A stretch of DNA of 47,514 bases from an uncultured Solobacterium sp. (GTDB taxonomy: Bacteria; Bacillota_I; Bacilli_A; Erysipelotrichales; Erysipelotrichaceae), in the NCBI GenBank assembly GCA_938039295.1, contig CALHUY010000013.1:1-47514 (forward strand), in the 5' to 3' direction. Below the pieces are notes generated by a model. That model was not told the origin of the DNA, did no database searches, and worked only from the letters and a program-made list of their open reading frames with translations. Positions within the stretch are counted from its first letter, which is position 1; the number at the start of each line of letters is the position of its first letter. Position numbers and translations under genes: made by a program. Below are positions 16,135 to 23,585 of the stretch, in pieces.

Positions 16135-16719
16135 TTATAATTCATGTAGCTGATATTTATCAAAAACAGTATATTCATCTGCGTCATGTGTTACCCAGAA
16201 TACTGTCTTATCTTTGATTCGTTCTTTGATGAACAGCATAACTTTTTCCTTAGTCGTATCATCTAATCCTTTGAGTGGTTCATCAAAGAATAAGATATCT
16301 GCATTTGCGTACATTGCGCGTAGAATTGCGACTCTGCGCTTCATACCACCAGATAATGTGGATACCTTTTGGTACATATCATCAAGACCTACTTGCTTAA
16401 AATCTTGTTTTAACTGATCCAATAAATCATTCTTAGATTGATTGTGAACGGCCATCAGAACATTCTGCATAGCACTCAAGTTTTCACAGAGTCTATCCTC
16501 TTGAAATACAGCTGCTTTACGATAGTTTTGTAATGATGTAATGCTTCCAGAATCAGCTGTTTCTAATCCCATCAACATCCTCAACAATGTTGTCTTACCG
16601 CAACCAGATTGGCCTTTAAGTACATGTACCATCCCAGTTTCAAAGTTATGATTCCAACCTACAAAAACTGGATGTTGATCAAATGTCTTAGAAATATCAT
16701 GTAATTGAATGGTATCCAT
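16135..16719 (-). CDS. ABC transporter ATP-binding protein (NitT/TauT type)
   Basis: This 194-residue ATPase energises the importer encoded with it. It has Walker A GQSGCGKTT, Q-loop AVFQEDRLCENL, signature LSGGMKRRVAIL, Walker B ILFFDEPLKGLDD and switch histidine FWVTHDADE. It is about 50-60 residues shorter than usual NitT/TauT ATPases and ends soon after the switch histidine, so the C-terminal extension is missing. The start at 16719 is set by a TAATG overlap with the permease stop. A longer frame upstream would lie inside the permease gene. Confidence 0.92.
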   Translation of the reverse strand: MDTIQLHDISKTFDQHPVFVGWNHNFETGMVHVLKGQSGCGKTTLLRMLMGLETADSGSITSLQNYRKAAVFQEDRLCENLSAMQNVLMAVHNQSKNDLLDQLKQDFKQVGLDDMYQKVSTLSGGMKRRVAILRAMYANADILFFDEPLKGLDDTTKEKVMLFIKERIKDKTVFWVTHDADEYTVFDKYQLHEL

Positions 16720-17477
16720 TATAGACACTCCGTTTCTATGTATTTGATAATCATACGTATCAAAGCCATCACCAGTTTTTCTAATACAGTACTTAATAGA
16801 ATAATCACTAATGTCCACGCGAATAAATCAGCTGTATCAAAATAAACTTTCGCTTGTTGTAAATGTTCTCCAATTGAAAATTTCGGTAGACCAATGACTT
16901 CTGCCGCTATTCCAGATTTCCATGCAAGACCTAAGGCCAATGAACATGCACTCTGAAAGTATGGAAGAATACTAGATGTATAGATATAACGAATACGTGT
17001 AAAACTAGATAGTTCAAACACCTCAGCCATCTCTAATAATTGTTGATCACACATCTCAATACCCTTTCGTACATTCTCATAGAAAATTGGAAAGACCATT
17101 AAGAAGGAAATCACAATCGATAATTGTGCAGAACGCACCCAAATTAACACAAGTATAATAAATGATGCGACAGGAATCGATTTAACTGTAAAGATAAGTG
17201 GTGCCAGCAATTGTTTAAACCAGTTGTACTTTGCGGCAAATACAGCCATTAAAATTCCTACGACCATCGCAATGATAAAGCCAAAACTAATATTCAATAA
17301 GGAACGTAAAATTGATTGATAGAAGTCTACTGTCTTTAGTAATTCTACTAAGCGCAAAACAACGGTAAAAGGAGATACCAGTAGTATCTCCTGATTTAAT
17401 ATCATACTGATGGCTTGCCATACGAGTAGCCAAAACAGTATTGTCCAAATTTTAATCTTTGATTTAGTTAGCTCCAT
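16719..17477 (-). CDS. ABC transporter permease (NitT/TauT type)
   Basis: This membrane subunit of about 252 residues belongs to the BPD_transp_1 family (SsuC/TauC-like). About six membrane helices are visible. The EAA-type coupling loop reads MAEVFELSSFTRIRYIYTSSILP, followed by the glycine-rich turn GLAWKSGIAAEVIGLP typical of this class. The start is taken at 17477, overlapping the end of the substrate-binding gene; an alternative is 17489. It forms the channel with the downstream ATPase. Confidence 0.9.
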   Translation of the reverse strand: MELTKSKIKIWTILFWLLVWQAISMILNQEILLVSPFTVVLRLVELLKTVDFYQSILRSLLNISFGFIIAMVVGILMAVFAAKYNWFKQLLAPLIFTVKSIPVASFIILVLIWVRSAQLSIVISFLMVFPIFYENVRKGIEMCDQQLLEMAEVFELSSFTRIRYIYTSSILPYFQSACSLALGLAWKSGIAAEVIGLPKFSIGEHLQQAKVYFDTADLFAWTLVIILLSTVLEKLVMALIRMIIKYIETECL

Positions 17478-18492
17478 AATAGAAATCATCTTCCGGTAAG
17501 CTGCCACCGACTGACTTAGGATTCTGCTCATTTAATACACTGAGGTAACCTGATAGTTTTTCTTTCATATCCTTACCATCGATATATGTAATGTTGCAGA
17601 ATGGTAATGCTTTTTTAGCAACTGCTGCCGCAATGATATCATAGGATTCAATCATTGTCGCTGCTTCATCGTTATTTTCATTTACATACTTGATAGAAGC
17701 TGCATACTTCTCTAAGAAATCCATTACAGCTTCTGGGTGTGCTTCTACGAAATCCTTACGAGCTACTACAACACCAGTGATTAATGAACTCTTATTCTTT
17801 TCGTTTGCTTGAATTGCATCCCATTCTTTTGTTAAGTCTAATGCTGCGTGAATCTTATCATTCTTAGCTGCAGCTGCAGTTACGAATGGCTGTGGTAACA
17901 TTGCGATAGCGTTAGGATCTTGTGCTAAAGCCTGAACACATTCTGCATGCTCACTCTTCCACTCAATCGTTACATCTGTACCAACCTGAAGTCCGTTCTT
18001 TTCTAAAATGTAGTTGAGTACATACTCTGGAGTTGCACCCTTACCACTAGCGTAAATTGTCTTACCCTTTAAGTCTGCTACTGAATGAATAGAATCTCCT
18101 GTTTCACAGACATATAGAACACCTAATGTATTAATCGCTAATACCTGTAAGTTCTTTTCCATCTTGTTATAAAGTACAGATGATAGATTTGCTGGAACAG
18201 CCGCAATATCTACTTCACCCTTTACAATCTTTGGAGTTACTTCATCTACTGCAGATAAGATTTCAAACTTATAATTGTTTGAAGTAATCTTGCCTTCATC
18301 ACTTTCCTTCATCATTTGAACCATACCCATAGATGTAGGACCCTTTAAAGCTGCTACATTTACATCAACTGGTTCAACTGCTTTTGGAGTTTCAGCTGGT
18401 GCTGAGGACTCTTTCTTTGTTGTTGGCGCACATCCTGCCAAAAGTGCTACAGATAAGACAGTAGCAAATAATTTCTTTGCGATATTTTTCAT
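17464..18492 (-). CDS. Substrate-binding lipoprotein of NitT/TauT-type ABC importer
   Basis: This 342-residue NMT1/SsuA-like lipoprotein is anchored by the lipobox LLAGC (Cys21). The mature domain shows the type-II periplasmic-binding fold: LKGPTSMGMVQMM near the start, DIAAVPANLSSVLYNK, then TLGVLYVCETGDSI and VADLKGKTIYASGKGATPEYVLNYIL. The family binds sulfonates, nitrate, thiamine precursors, riboflavin and similar small molecules; the ligand cannot be told from sequence. It is the first gene of the operon. Its promoter has an inverted repeat like that of the flavodoxin operon, which suggests shared control, perhaps by metal. The mRNA leader is about 200 bases. Confidence 0.9.
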   Translation of the reverse strand: MKNIAKKLFATVLSVALLAGCAPTTKKESSAPAETPKAVEPVDVNVAALKGPTSMGMVQMMKESDEGKITSNNYKFEILSAVDEVTPKIVKGEVDIAAVPANLSSVLYNKMEKNLQVLAINTLGVLYVCETGDSIHSVADLKGKTIYASGKGATPEYVLNYILEKNGLQVGTDVTIEWKSEHAECVQALAQDPNAIAMLPQPFVTAAAAKNDKIHAALDLTKEWDAIQANEKNKSSLITGVVVARKDFVEAHPEAVMDFLEKYAASIKYVNENNDEAATMIESYDIIAAAVAKKALPFCNITYIDGKDMKEKLSGYLSVLNEQNPKSVGGSLPEDDFYYGAN

Positions 18493-18768
18493 ATTCTCTC
18501 CCTATGCCAATAAATATCAATCACACTATCTGTGTAATTTTGCTTATGTAAGAAGAATCATTTATCTTGATTCTCTATACTATTTTCCAATTGTAACGCG
18601 AATGTTATAAACATACCACTAATGTGTTCACACCATCCTTTTCATAACGAAAACATACAAATTACATACAAATAGATTACGTGAGTTAGTTTATACTAAC
18701 AAGCAAATTATATCATAGCCACATTTGAATACAACTAAAGCGATTATAACTATTTTTATCACAAAAAT
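18493..18768 (-). promoter_or_regulatory. Importer operon promoter, operator and ~200-base leader
   Basis: On the minus strand, -35 TTGTAT (18729-18734) and -10 TATAAT (18707-18712) are 16 bases apart. The repeat GTTAGT-N4-ACTAAC (18685-18700) starts 6 bases after the -10, the same placement as in the DUF3793 promoter. The leader of about 200 bases before the ATG at 18492 contains a hairpin, AGAATCA (18554-18560) with TGATTCT (18568-18574), and no open frame or riboswitch that I recognise. A second promoter closer to the gene is possible. Confidence 0.6.
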
Positions 18769-18794
18769 ACCGATGTATATCAGATATACATCGG
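18761..18794 (-). terminator. Terminator of the tRNA-binding protein gene
   Basis: A perfect 11-bp stem CCGATGTATAT (18770-18780) / ATATACATCGG (18784-18794) has a 3-base loop, with TATTTTTGTG following in the minus direction. Confidence 0.9.
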
Positions 18795-18812
18795 CATGAA
18801 CTATCTATTTAA

Positions 18813-19166
18813 TTAAGAAGCTCTTGTACCATTTGGTAATGGATGTTCTGGGAATAATAATGTATCCGCAATACCATCATCGTAACCAAGTGTCACTAAC
18901 ATCCCATGGGATTCAATTCCCATAATTTTTCTTGGTGCAAGATTCACTAGAAATAGTGCCTGCTTTCCTTCAACTGTCTTATAATCTTCACGTACTTCAC
19001 GAAGACTACATACGATTGTACGAGGCTCTTCCTCGCCAAGATCAACTGTTAACTTCGTTAACTTTGTAGATTTTTCTACATCTTCTACTTTTAAGATTGT
19101 ACCTGCACGAAAATCTAATTGTCCAAATACATCAAATGAAACTTCCTTTTTTACTTCTGCTGCCAT
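18813..19166 (-). CDS. tRNA-binding OB-fold protein (Trbp111/EMAP type)
   Basis: This 117-residue stand-alone tRNA-binding domain is like Trbp111 or the C-terminal domain of bacterial methionyl-tRNA synthetase. Key features are FDVFGQLDFRAGTILKVEDVEKSTKL, the IVCSLRE strand and the characteristic KIMGIESHGMLV turn. Such proteins bind the tRNA elbow and may act as tRNA chaperones or synthetase cofactors. It overlaps the 3' end of a small membrane-protein gene by 16 bp, with ribosome site AAGGAGA inside that gene, which suggests translational coupling. Confidence 0.88.
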   Translation of the reverse strand: MAAEVKKEVSFDVFGQLDFRAGTILKVEDVEKSTKLTKLTVDLGEEEPRTIVCSLREVREDYKTVEGKQALFLVNLAPRKIMGIESHGMLVTLGYDDGIADTLLFPEHPLPNGTRAS

Positions 19167-19438
19167 GTCTTCTCCTTCTTCTTTATCTTTGGCACTGTAA
19201 TACCAATCATCATACCTATTAACATACCTAGTCCAATGCCTAAAGTAGCTGAACTAATTACATATATACCACATAGTATACCAATCACAGCTCCAATCCC
19301 ACAACCTACAAGCATATAAGTTTTTTCTGCATCAATTCGGTTTCCCATTGGATCATGATTGTGTTTTGCATAGTATAGCAACCAACCACCCACAAATATA
19401 ATCAGCATGATTGCAATACCATTCATAATTACTTTCAT
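19151..19438 (-). CDS. Small membrane protein of unknown function
   Basis: This 95-residue protein has three hydrophobic segments (about 5-23, 42-60, 65-82) and a lysine-rich tail. The glycine-rich last two helices (GCGIGAVIGILCG, GIGLGMLIGMMIG) resemble glycine-zipper membrane proteins. No named family is recognised. It is translationally coupled to the tRNA-binding protein gene downstream. Confidence 0.65.
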   Translation of the reverse strand: MKVIMNGIAIMLIIFVGGWLLYYAKHNHDPMGNRIDAEKTYMLVGCGIGAVIGILCGIYVISSATLGIGLGMLIGMMIGITVPKIKKKEKTWQQK

Positions 19439-19475
19439 ACTTCACCATCTTTCTAATCTTATTATATGGTATTTA

Positions 19476-20291
19476 TTATCCCTTCTTTATGAGTGTTTCA
19501 TGAAAGATTCCATAATGATACAGTGCTTTTTCAATTCCATCCTCATCAATATCATCTGTTATATAATCTGCAACAGCTTTTACATTTGCGTTTCCATTCC
19601 CCATCGCAACAGAAACACCTGCTATCTCTAACATTTTTACATCATTATCTCCATCACCAAAAGCCATAATTTCTGATAGTTCTAAATTGTAGTACTGCAA
19701 TATTTCTTTAATACCTATATCTTTACCACCATCTTTGACGATGATATCCCTAGCACGCTCATGCCATGAGGTTGCTTTACAATGTGGCATGCACTTTAGC
19801 ACTTCATTTATCTGTATATCATCTAATCCATATGGTATTACTTGTAAAATATCTTCTTGTAACACATTTGAAACATCTTTTATTTCAGCGACATCAGAAC
19901 TAATATCACGTTGTACTTCTATTACTAAATCATTTGCATAATTCATATACATTTCATCTTGTGTAATAAATGTACATGGAAAAGCTGTTTTATCTAATGC
20001 TTGTAGCAGTCCTTTCATATCCTCTTTAGGAATTGGTTTTGTACTAATAACTTCATTTTTATTAAAACAATACATACCATTTAGACAAAGATATGCATCA
20101 AACTCTAGGTTATTAGGTAGTAATTTTTTTAATTCAATTGGATGTCTACCTGTAGCCACAAATGTCAGTATCCCCTGTTTACGCAAACGTGAAATCGCAT
20201 GAATTGTAGAAGTTGGTACTGCATGTTTGCGATGTGAAATTAATGTACCATCCACATCGAAGAAAATTGCTTTGATATCACATTGTGTCAT
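19476..20291 (-). CDS. Cof-type HAD hydrolase
   Basis: This 271-residue haloacid-dehalogenase phosphatase has the Cof/YidA-type cap. The catalytic motif FFDVDGTLIS carries the nucleophile Asp and acid Asp; motif II is the Thr in FVATGRH; the metal motif is FGDGDNDVKML. Family members dephosphorylate sugar phosphates, FMN or pyridoxal phosphate with loose specificity. It is probably monocistronic: a terminator follows the upstream reductase gene. The ribosome site is AAGGGGC. Confidence 0.92.
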   Translation of the reverse strand: MTQCDIKAIFFDVDGTLISHRKHAVPTSTIHAISRLRKQGILTFVATGRHPIELKKLLPNNLEFDAYLCLNGMYCFNKNEVISTKPIPKEDMKGLLQALDKTAFPCTFITQDEMYMNYANDLVIEVQRDISSDVAEIKDVSNVLQEDILQVIPYGLDDIQINEVLKCMPHCKATSWHERARDIIVKDGGKDIGIKEILQYYNLELSEIMAFGDGDNDVKMLEIAGVSVAMGNGNANVKAVADYITDDIDEDGIEKALYHYGIFHETLIKKG

Positions 20292-20321
20292 AGAAAAGCC
20301 CCTTTATTTCTTCTATCTTAA

Positions 20322-20348
20322 CATAGAAAAAGAGCTCGAGAGCTCTTT
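20322..20348 (-). terminator. Terminator of the fumarate-reductase-like gene
   Basis: AAAGAGCT (20329-20336) pairs with AGCTCTTT (20341-20348) around CGAG, followed in the minus direction by TTTTTCT. Confidence 0.85.
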
Positions 20349-20351
20349 GGT

Positions 20352-22196
20352 TTATTTGGTATTTTGTGCAGCGTAATATCCTGCTAAACGTCCAGAGGTT
20401 AATGCATAACCCTGTGCTGCACCACCATAGGTAACATATGCTTTTCCAGACGCAAATAATACACCCATGGAATCATTTCCAACCGCATATACATTTGGGA
20501 TTGGTTTATGATCAGCGGTTAGTACATTAAAGTTTGTATCCACATCTAAACCACCACTTGTGGAATATACATACGCCGCACCTTTAATCGCATAGAATTT
20601 TCCATCTGTTTTGCCATGTACATCAGATATCGCTAATTTAATACCTAGTTTATCCCCTAGTTCAGAAATTGACTCTGCGGTAATCACATTGTCATATTTC
20701 TCTCCAATCGCCAATATACTTTCAATATTAGGAATTGGTGTATTTGGTTCATAGTTACCACCTTGTGTTAAGAATGTTGGTTTATTGAATGTAGACATTC
20801 CACTCGTCTTCATCTTAGTGATTTCTTCTGCACTATAGATAGTGTAAAATTCCTTTCCGGCTAACCATGCATTAAAGGCAAGATTCTTTCCTGCTTTTTC
20901 ATTAAATAGATTTCCGGATGAATCTACCATGACAGCATTCGTATCAAGTAGTAATGATGTAAGAATTGCTTTTTCGTCTGCACTGACTTCATCAGAGCGA
21001 ATAATATTGGAAACCTGCGCAATATGTGTTGAAACTCCTACATCAGGATTCATTAACGTACCACCTATTGTTTGAGCCATTTGTATACCAGCACCATTAC
21101 ACTGGGTCATACCATACGTATGCCATACACTTCCTGTGTACTTTTGACACATCTCTTCATTTCCGATAAACCCACCAGTTGCTAAGATAACTGACTTTCC
21201 ATAAATCTCATAAGTTGTGCCATCATAGGAAACAGCTTTTACACCAATAACTTTGCCATCGTTGTCCTTTAATAACTCTTGTGCAGTTAGTTCCGTCATA
21301 TAGTCATTTTTTTCATTTAAAGCAGTTGCCTGATTCATTGAATTTATATATGCAGTATCTTTATCCGTTTGCGATTTATCTGTATAGGTCGTCCATAATG
21401 GCCACAACTTTGAATGGTGGAAACCAAACATCTTTTCACCAAAGTGAAAATCAAAATTCGATTCTAACCAATCAAATGTTTTCCCTGATTCCTGAACATA
21501 TTTACGAATCATTTCTTCCTTCGCATCACCTTCTGTATATGCTAACCAGTCCTGAATTAATTCCTCTTCATTTACAAACGGAGTTCCATCATTTAGAGCA
21601 ACTTGTGTTGGAGGATTTACAGCCATCGCACCCACTGCCATAGCACCGTTACCACCGATCTTAGCAGCTGAGTCCATTCCAAATACAGTAGCTCCATTAC
21701 TAGCAGCACTTAGATATGATGTAATACCAGATGTACCAAGACCAACGACTATAACATCATAGCCTTCTTTCTTCACAATATCCTTTGACTTAGGAATCTC
21801 AATTCTCCACTCATCTGCATTACCACCATTTTCATTGATGATATTTTGAAGGATATATTTTACGGCAATACTGGACTCAGTAGCACCTGTAATATTGTCA
21901 ACATGGATAGACTGACTATCAATGATACGTGGAAATAGTTTATCTTCGATTGCTCTATAGATACTTGCAGTACTTCCTGCATGAATTGTTTCGATAGATA
22001 CAATCTTATTATCTTGAAATGTAACACTCAGTTTCATCTCACCATCAACTGCATACGCTGCCGCTTTACCTTCATATGTTCCATCGCTTACTTTTGCGTT
22101 TTTAACACCAGGTTTTACAGCCGACTTTAAATAAGCAGTACAGCCACTCAACAGCAAAGCTCCAGCAGCTAGTACGCTCAATATTTTATGATTCAT
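20352..22196 (-). CDS. FMN/FAD-dependent fumarate-reductase-like lipoprotein
   Basis: This 614-residue extracytoplasmic flavoenzyme has a lipobox LLSGC (Cys19). An FMN-binding domain (about 37-117) carries the covalent flavinylation motif DNITGAT (100-106, Thr106 the expected FMN site). The FAD-dependent reductase domain (about 144-610) opens with YDVIVVGLGTSGITS. The domain set matches the secreted fumarate, urocanate and related reductases of Gram-positive bacteria that take electrons from flavin carriers for extracellular respiration. The acceptor cannot be read reliably. ApbE, needed to attach FMN, is not in the window. It is monocistronic, with ribosome site TGGAGGA. Confidence 0.9.
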   Translation of the reverse strand: MNHKILSVLAAGALLLSGCTAYLKSAVKPGVKNAKVSDGTYEGKAAAYAVDGEMKLSVTFQDNKIVSIETIHAGSTASIYRAIEDKLFPRIIDSQSIHVDNITGATESSIAVKYILQNIINENGGNADEWRIEIPKSKDIVKKEGYDVIVVGLGTSGITSYLSAASNGATVFGMDSAAKIGGNGAMAVGAMAVNPPTQVALNDGTPFVNEEELIQDWLAYTEGDAKEEMIRKYVQESGKTFDWLESNFDFHFGEKMFGFHHSKLWPLWTTYTDKSQTDKDTAYINSMNQATALNEKNDYMTELTAQELLKDNDGKVIGVKAVSYDGTTYEIYGKSVILATGGFIGNEEMCQKYTGSVWHTYGMTQCNGAGIQMAQTIGGTLMNPDVGVSTHIAQVSNIIRSDEVSADEKAILTSLLLDTNAVMVDSSGNLFNEKAGKNLAFNAWLAGKEFYTIYSAEEITKMKTSGMSTFNKPTFLTQGGNYEPNTPIPNIESILAIGEKYDNVITAESISELGDKLGIKLAISDVHGKTDGKFYAIKGAAYVYSTSGGLDVDTNFNVLTADHKPIPNVYAVGNDSMGVLFASGKAYVTYGGAAQGYALTSGRLAGYYAAQNTK

Positions 22197-22322
22197 ATGT
22201 CCTCCAGCAAGACTAATATCTCACCCTTATATCAATACATAACTCTTGTTATTACTATATTACCAATATGAATATTAAACATGCAAGTATGTATTTTATA
22301 TCATTAGATAAAATATGTAGAA

Positions 22323-22354
22323 TGTAAAAAAAACATGCGGTTAATCTTGCATGT
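22323..22354 (-). terminator. Terminator of the first HIRAN gene, containing its stop codon
   Basis: ACATGC (22333-22338) pairs with GCATGT (22349-22354), with nine T following in the minus direction. The stop codon (22341-22343) lies in the loop. Confidence 0.75.
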
Positions 22355-22667
22355 CTTTTGTTTCTTCTTGTGATGATTGCAGTTGTGCAATGATCATATC
22401 ACGATAAATAAATTTTACAGTACACAGTATTGAATCCTTAAAACTTTGATATATATAACCAGCTGAATGCGTACCCTTCGCAACACTACTGACTGAATTT
22501 GCGACATGTCCAATTGGAATTTCATTCTTGTTTTCCACCATAATTGATTCCATATCATATGCGTTATCTGGTTCTTTCTTTAAGTGAAGCACCTCACCTA
22601 TTTTTATCATCCCTATCTCGATATACTCTTTGATATTTGTAATCGTTATAAAATCATTTTCTTTCAT
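22341..22667 (-). CDS. Stand-alone HIRAN domain protein (1)
   Basis: This 108-residue protein consists only of a HIRAN domain: GEVLHLKKEPDNAYDMESIMV, then IPIGHVANSVSSVAKG. HIRAN domains bind single-stranded 3' DNA ends in eukaryotic HLTF/RAD5; in bacteria many stand alone with no known role. The start at 22667 is chosen for its ribosome site AAGGAA; the longer frame would cross the promoter. A second copy of this architecture is at 36375-36722. Its own promoter (-35 TTGTAC, -10 TAGAAT) is present. Confidence 0.85.
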   Translation of the reverse strand: MKENDFITITNIKEYIEIGMIKIGEVLHLKKEPDNAYDMESIMVENKNEIPIGHVANSVSSVAKGTHSAGYIYQSFKDSILCTVKFIYRDMIIAQLQSSQEETKDMQD

Positions 22668-22689
22668 ATTTTTATTCCTTCCATTTATG

Positions 22690-22717
22690 ATTCTAGTATA
22701 GATAAATGGTGGTACAA
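22690..22717 (-). promoter_or_regulatory. Promoter of the first HIRAN gene
   Basis: On the minus strand, -35 TTGTAC (22712-22717) and -10 TAGAAT (22690-22695) are 16 bases apart, just downstream of the DUF3862 terminator. Confidence 0.55.
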
Positions 22718-22730
22718 AAAAACTGCCTAG

Positions 22731-22764
22731 AAAGAAAAACTCCATATCATTTTAGGATATGGAG
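22731..22764 (-). terminator. Terminator of the DUF3862 gene
   Basis: A perfect 9-bp stem CTCCATATC (22740-22748) / GATATGGAG (22756-22764) is followed in the minus direction by GTTTTTCTTT. Confidence 0.87.
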
Positions 22765-22770
22765 CAAACA

Positions 22771-23469
22771 CTATTTCATTCCGTACTGGCCTTTTCCGGT
22801 AGCGTAACCATCTTTAAACGTAATATCAAAGTTAGCCCCAAAGCTACCACTTGCATTATACCAAGACACAATATTTGAATATGAACCATAGAAAAGAGAT
22901 TCAGACTCACTATCAGGTTGTCCAAACTGTGCAATTGCTTGATCATAAGAGAATGAACCATCTGTAACAATCGCATTGAATTCATCTAGCGTAACTTTCT
23001 CATTATGATTTACAAAACTAAAGCCAGAATATCCTTTACTAGTTGCTAAATTATTCGTAAAGGATACTGTAAAGCTAGCCATTCCTTTCAAAGAGGAATC
23101 ATGCCATGTCGCAAATAGAGATTGTGAATCACCATAGCTATTTTGGCTAACAGAATCTGGTTCTCCAAGGATTGCTTTAACATCTTCAAAAGATGTTCCA
23201 CCTTCTCCATCATACATAGGATCTCCTAATACAATCTGTTGATACTTTGCACGTGCTTCTGATACTTTTTCTTCTTTTGTTTCTTCCTTAGTGCTAGTTT
23301 CTTCTTTTGTTTCTTGTTCAGGTTTTGGAGTTGTTGTAGAAGTTGTTTCTGCTGTAGTTGTAACGGTTGTTGTCTTTTCGGTTTGTTTTTGGTCATCATG
23401 TTTACCAAAGGCTTTTGTGATACCAAATAATACGAAAACTACTAAAAAGAATTTTATGATTTTCTTCAT
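22771..23469 (-). CDS. Secreted or anchored protein with two DUF3862/BLIP-like repeats
   Basis: This 232-residue protein has an N-terminal membrane segment (about 3-18, signal or anchor) and a Thr/Glu/Lys-rich linker of about 55 residues. Two tandem repeats of about 70 residues follow, resembling DUF3862, the BLIP-like fold of beta-lactamase inhibitor proteins. Repeat 1 has TSFEDVKAILGEPDSVSQ then ATWHD; repeat 2 has FSYDQAIAQFGQPDSES then VSWYN. Function is unknown. The start is taken at 23469 although the best ribosome site AGGAGGTG lies more than 30 bases upstream; a 20-base hairpin between them may bring it close. A TTG at 23499 would add ten residues but is too near that site. Confidence 0.75.
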   Translation of the reverse strand: MKKIIKFFLVVFVLFGITKAFGKHDDQKQTEKTTTVTTTAETTSTTTPKPEQETKEETSTKEETKEEKVSEARAKYQQIVLGDPMYDGEGGTSFEDVKAILGEPDSVSQNSYGDSQSLFATWHDSSLKGMASFTVSFTNNLATSKGYSGFSFVNHNEKVTLDEFNAIVTDGSFSYDQAIAQFGQPDSESESLFYGSYSNIVSWYNASGSFGANFDITFKDGYATGKGQYGMK

Positions 23470-23480
23470 CTTCTTTTTGG

Positions 23481-23508
23481 ATTGTATCCTCTGATACAAT
23501 CACCTCCT
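23481..23508 (-). promoter_or_regulatory. Ribosome site followed by a spacer hairpin
   Basis: The near-perfect ribosome site AGGAGGTG (23501-23508, minus strand) is separated from the ATG at 23469 by the perfect hairpin ATTGTATC-AGAG-GATACAAT (23481-23500) plus 11 bases. Folding it would give a normal effective spacing. Confidence 0.5.
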
Positions 23509-23511
23509 GTA

Positions 23512-23539
23512 ACTATAGATTAAATTTGACAGTGTACAA
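23512..23539 (-). promoter_or_regulatory. Promoter of the DUF3862 gene
   Basis: On the minus strand, -35 TTGTAC (23534-23539) and -10 TATAGT (23512-23517) are 16 bases apart, in the spacer shared with the divergent WYL regulator. Confidence 0.6.
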
Positions 23540-23585
23540 AAAACATGCCACTTATGATAAAATTTATAAAAACAGGAGAAATTTT

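Noticed and set aside
23471..23499. TTG start adding ten residues to the DUF3862 protein
   Set aside because: The codon is only 3 bases after AGGAGG, too close for initiation. The ATG at 23469 with a foldable spacer is preferred, though not certain.
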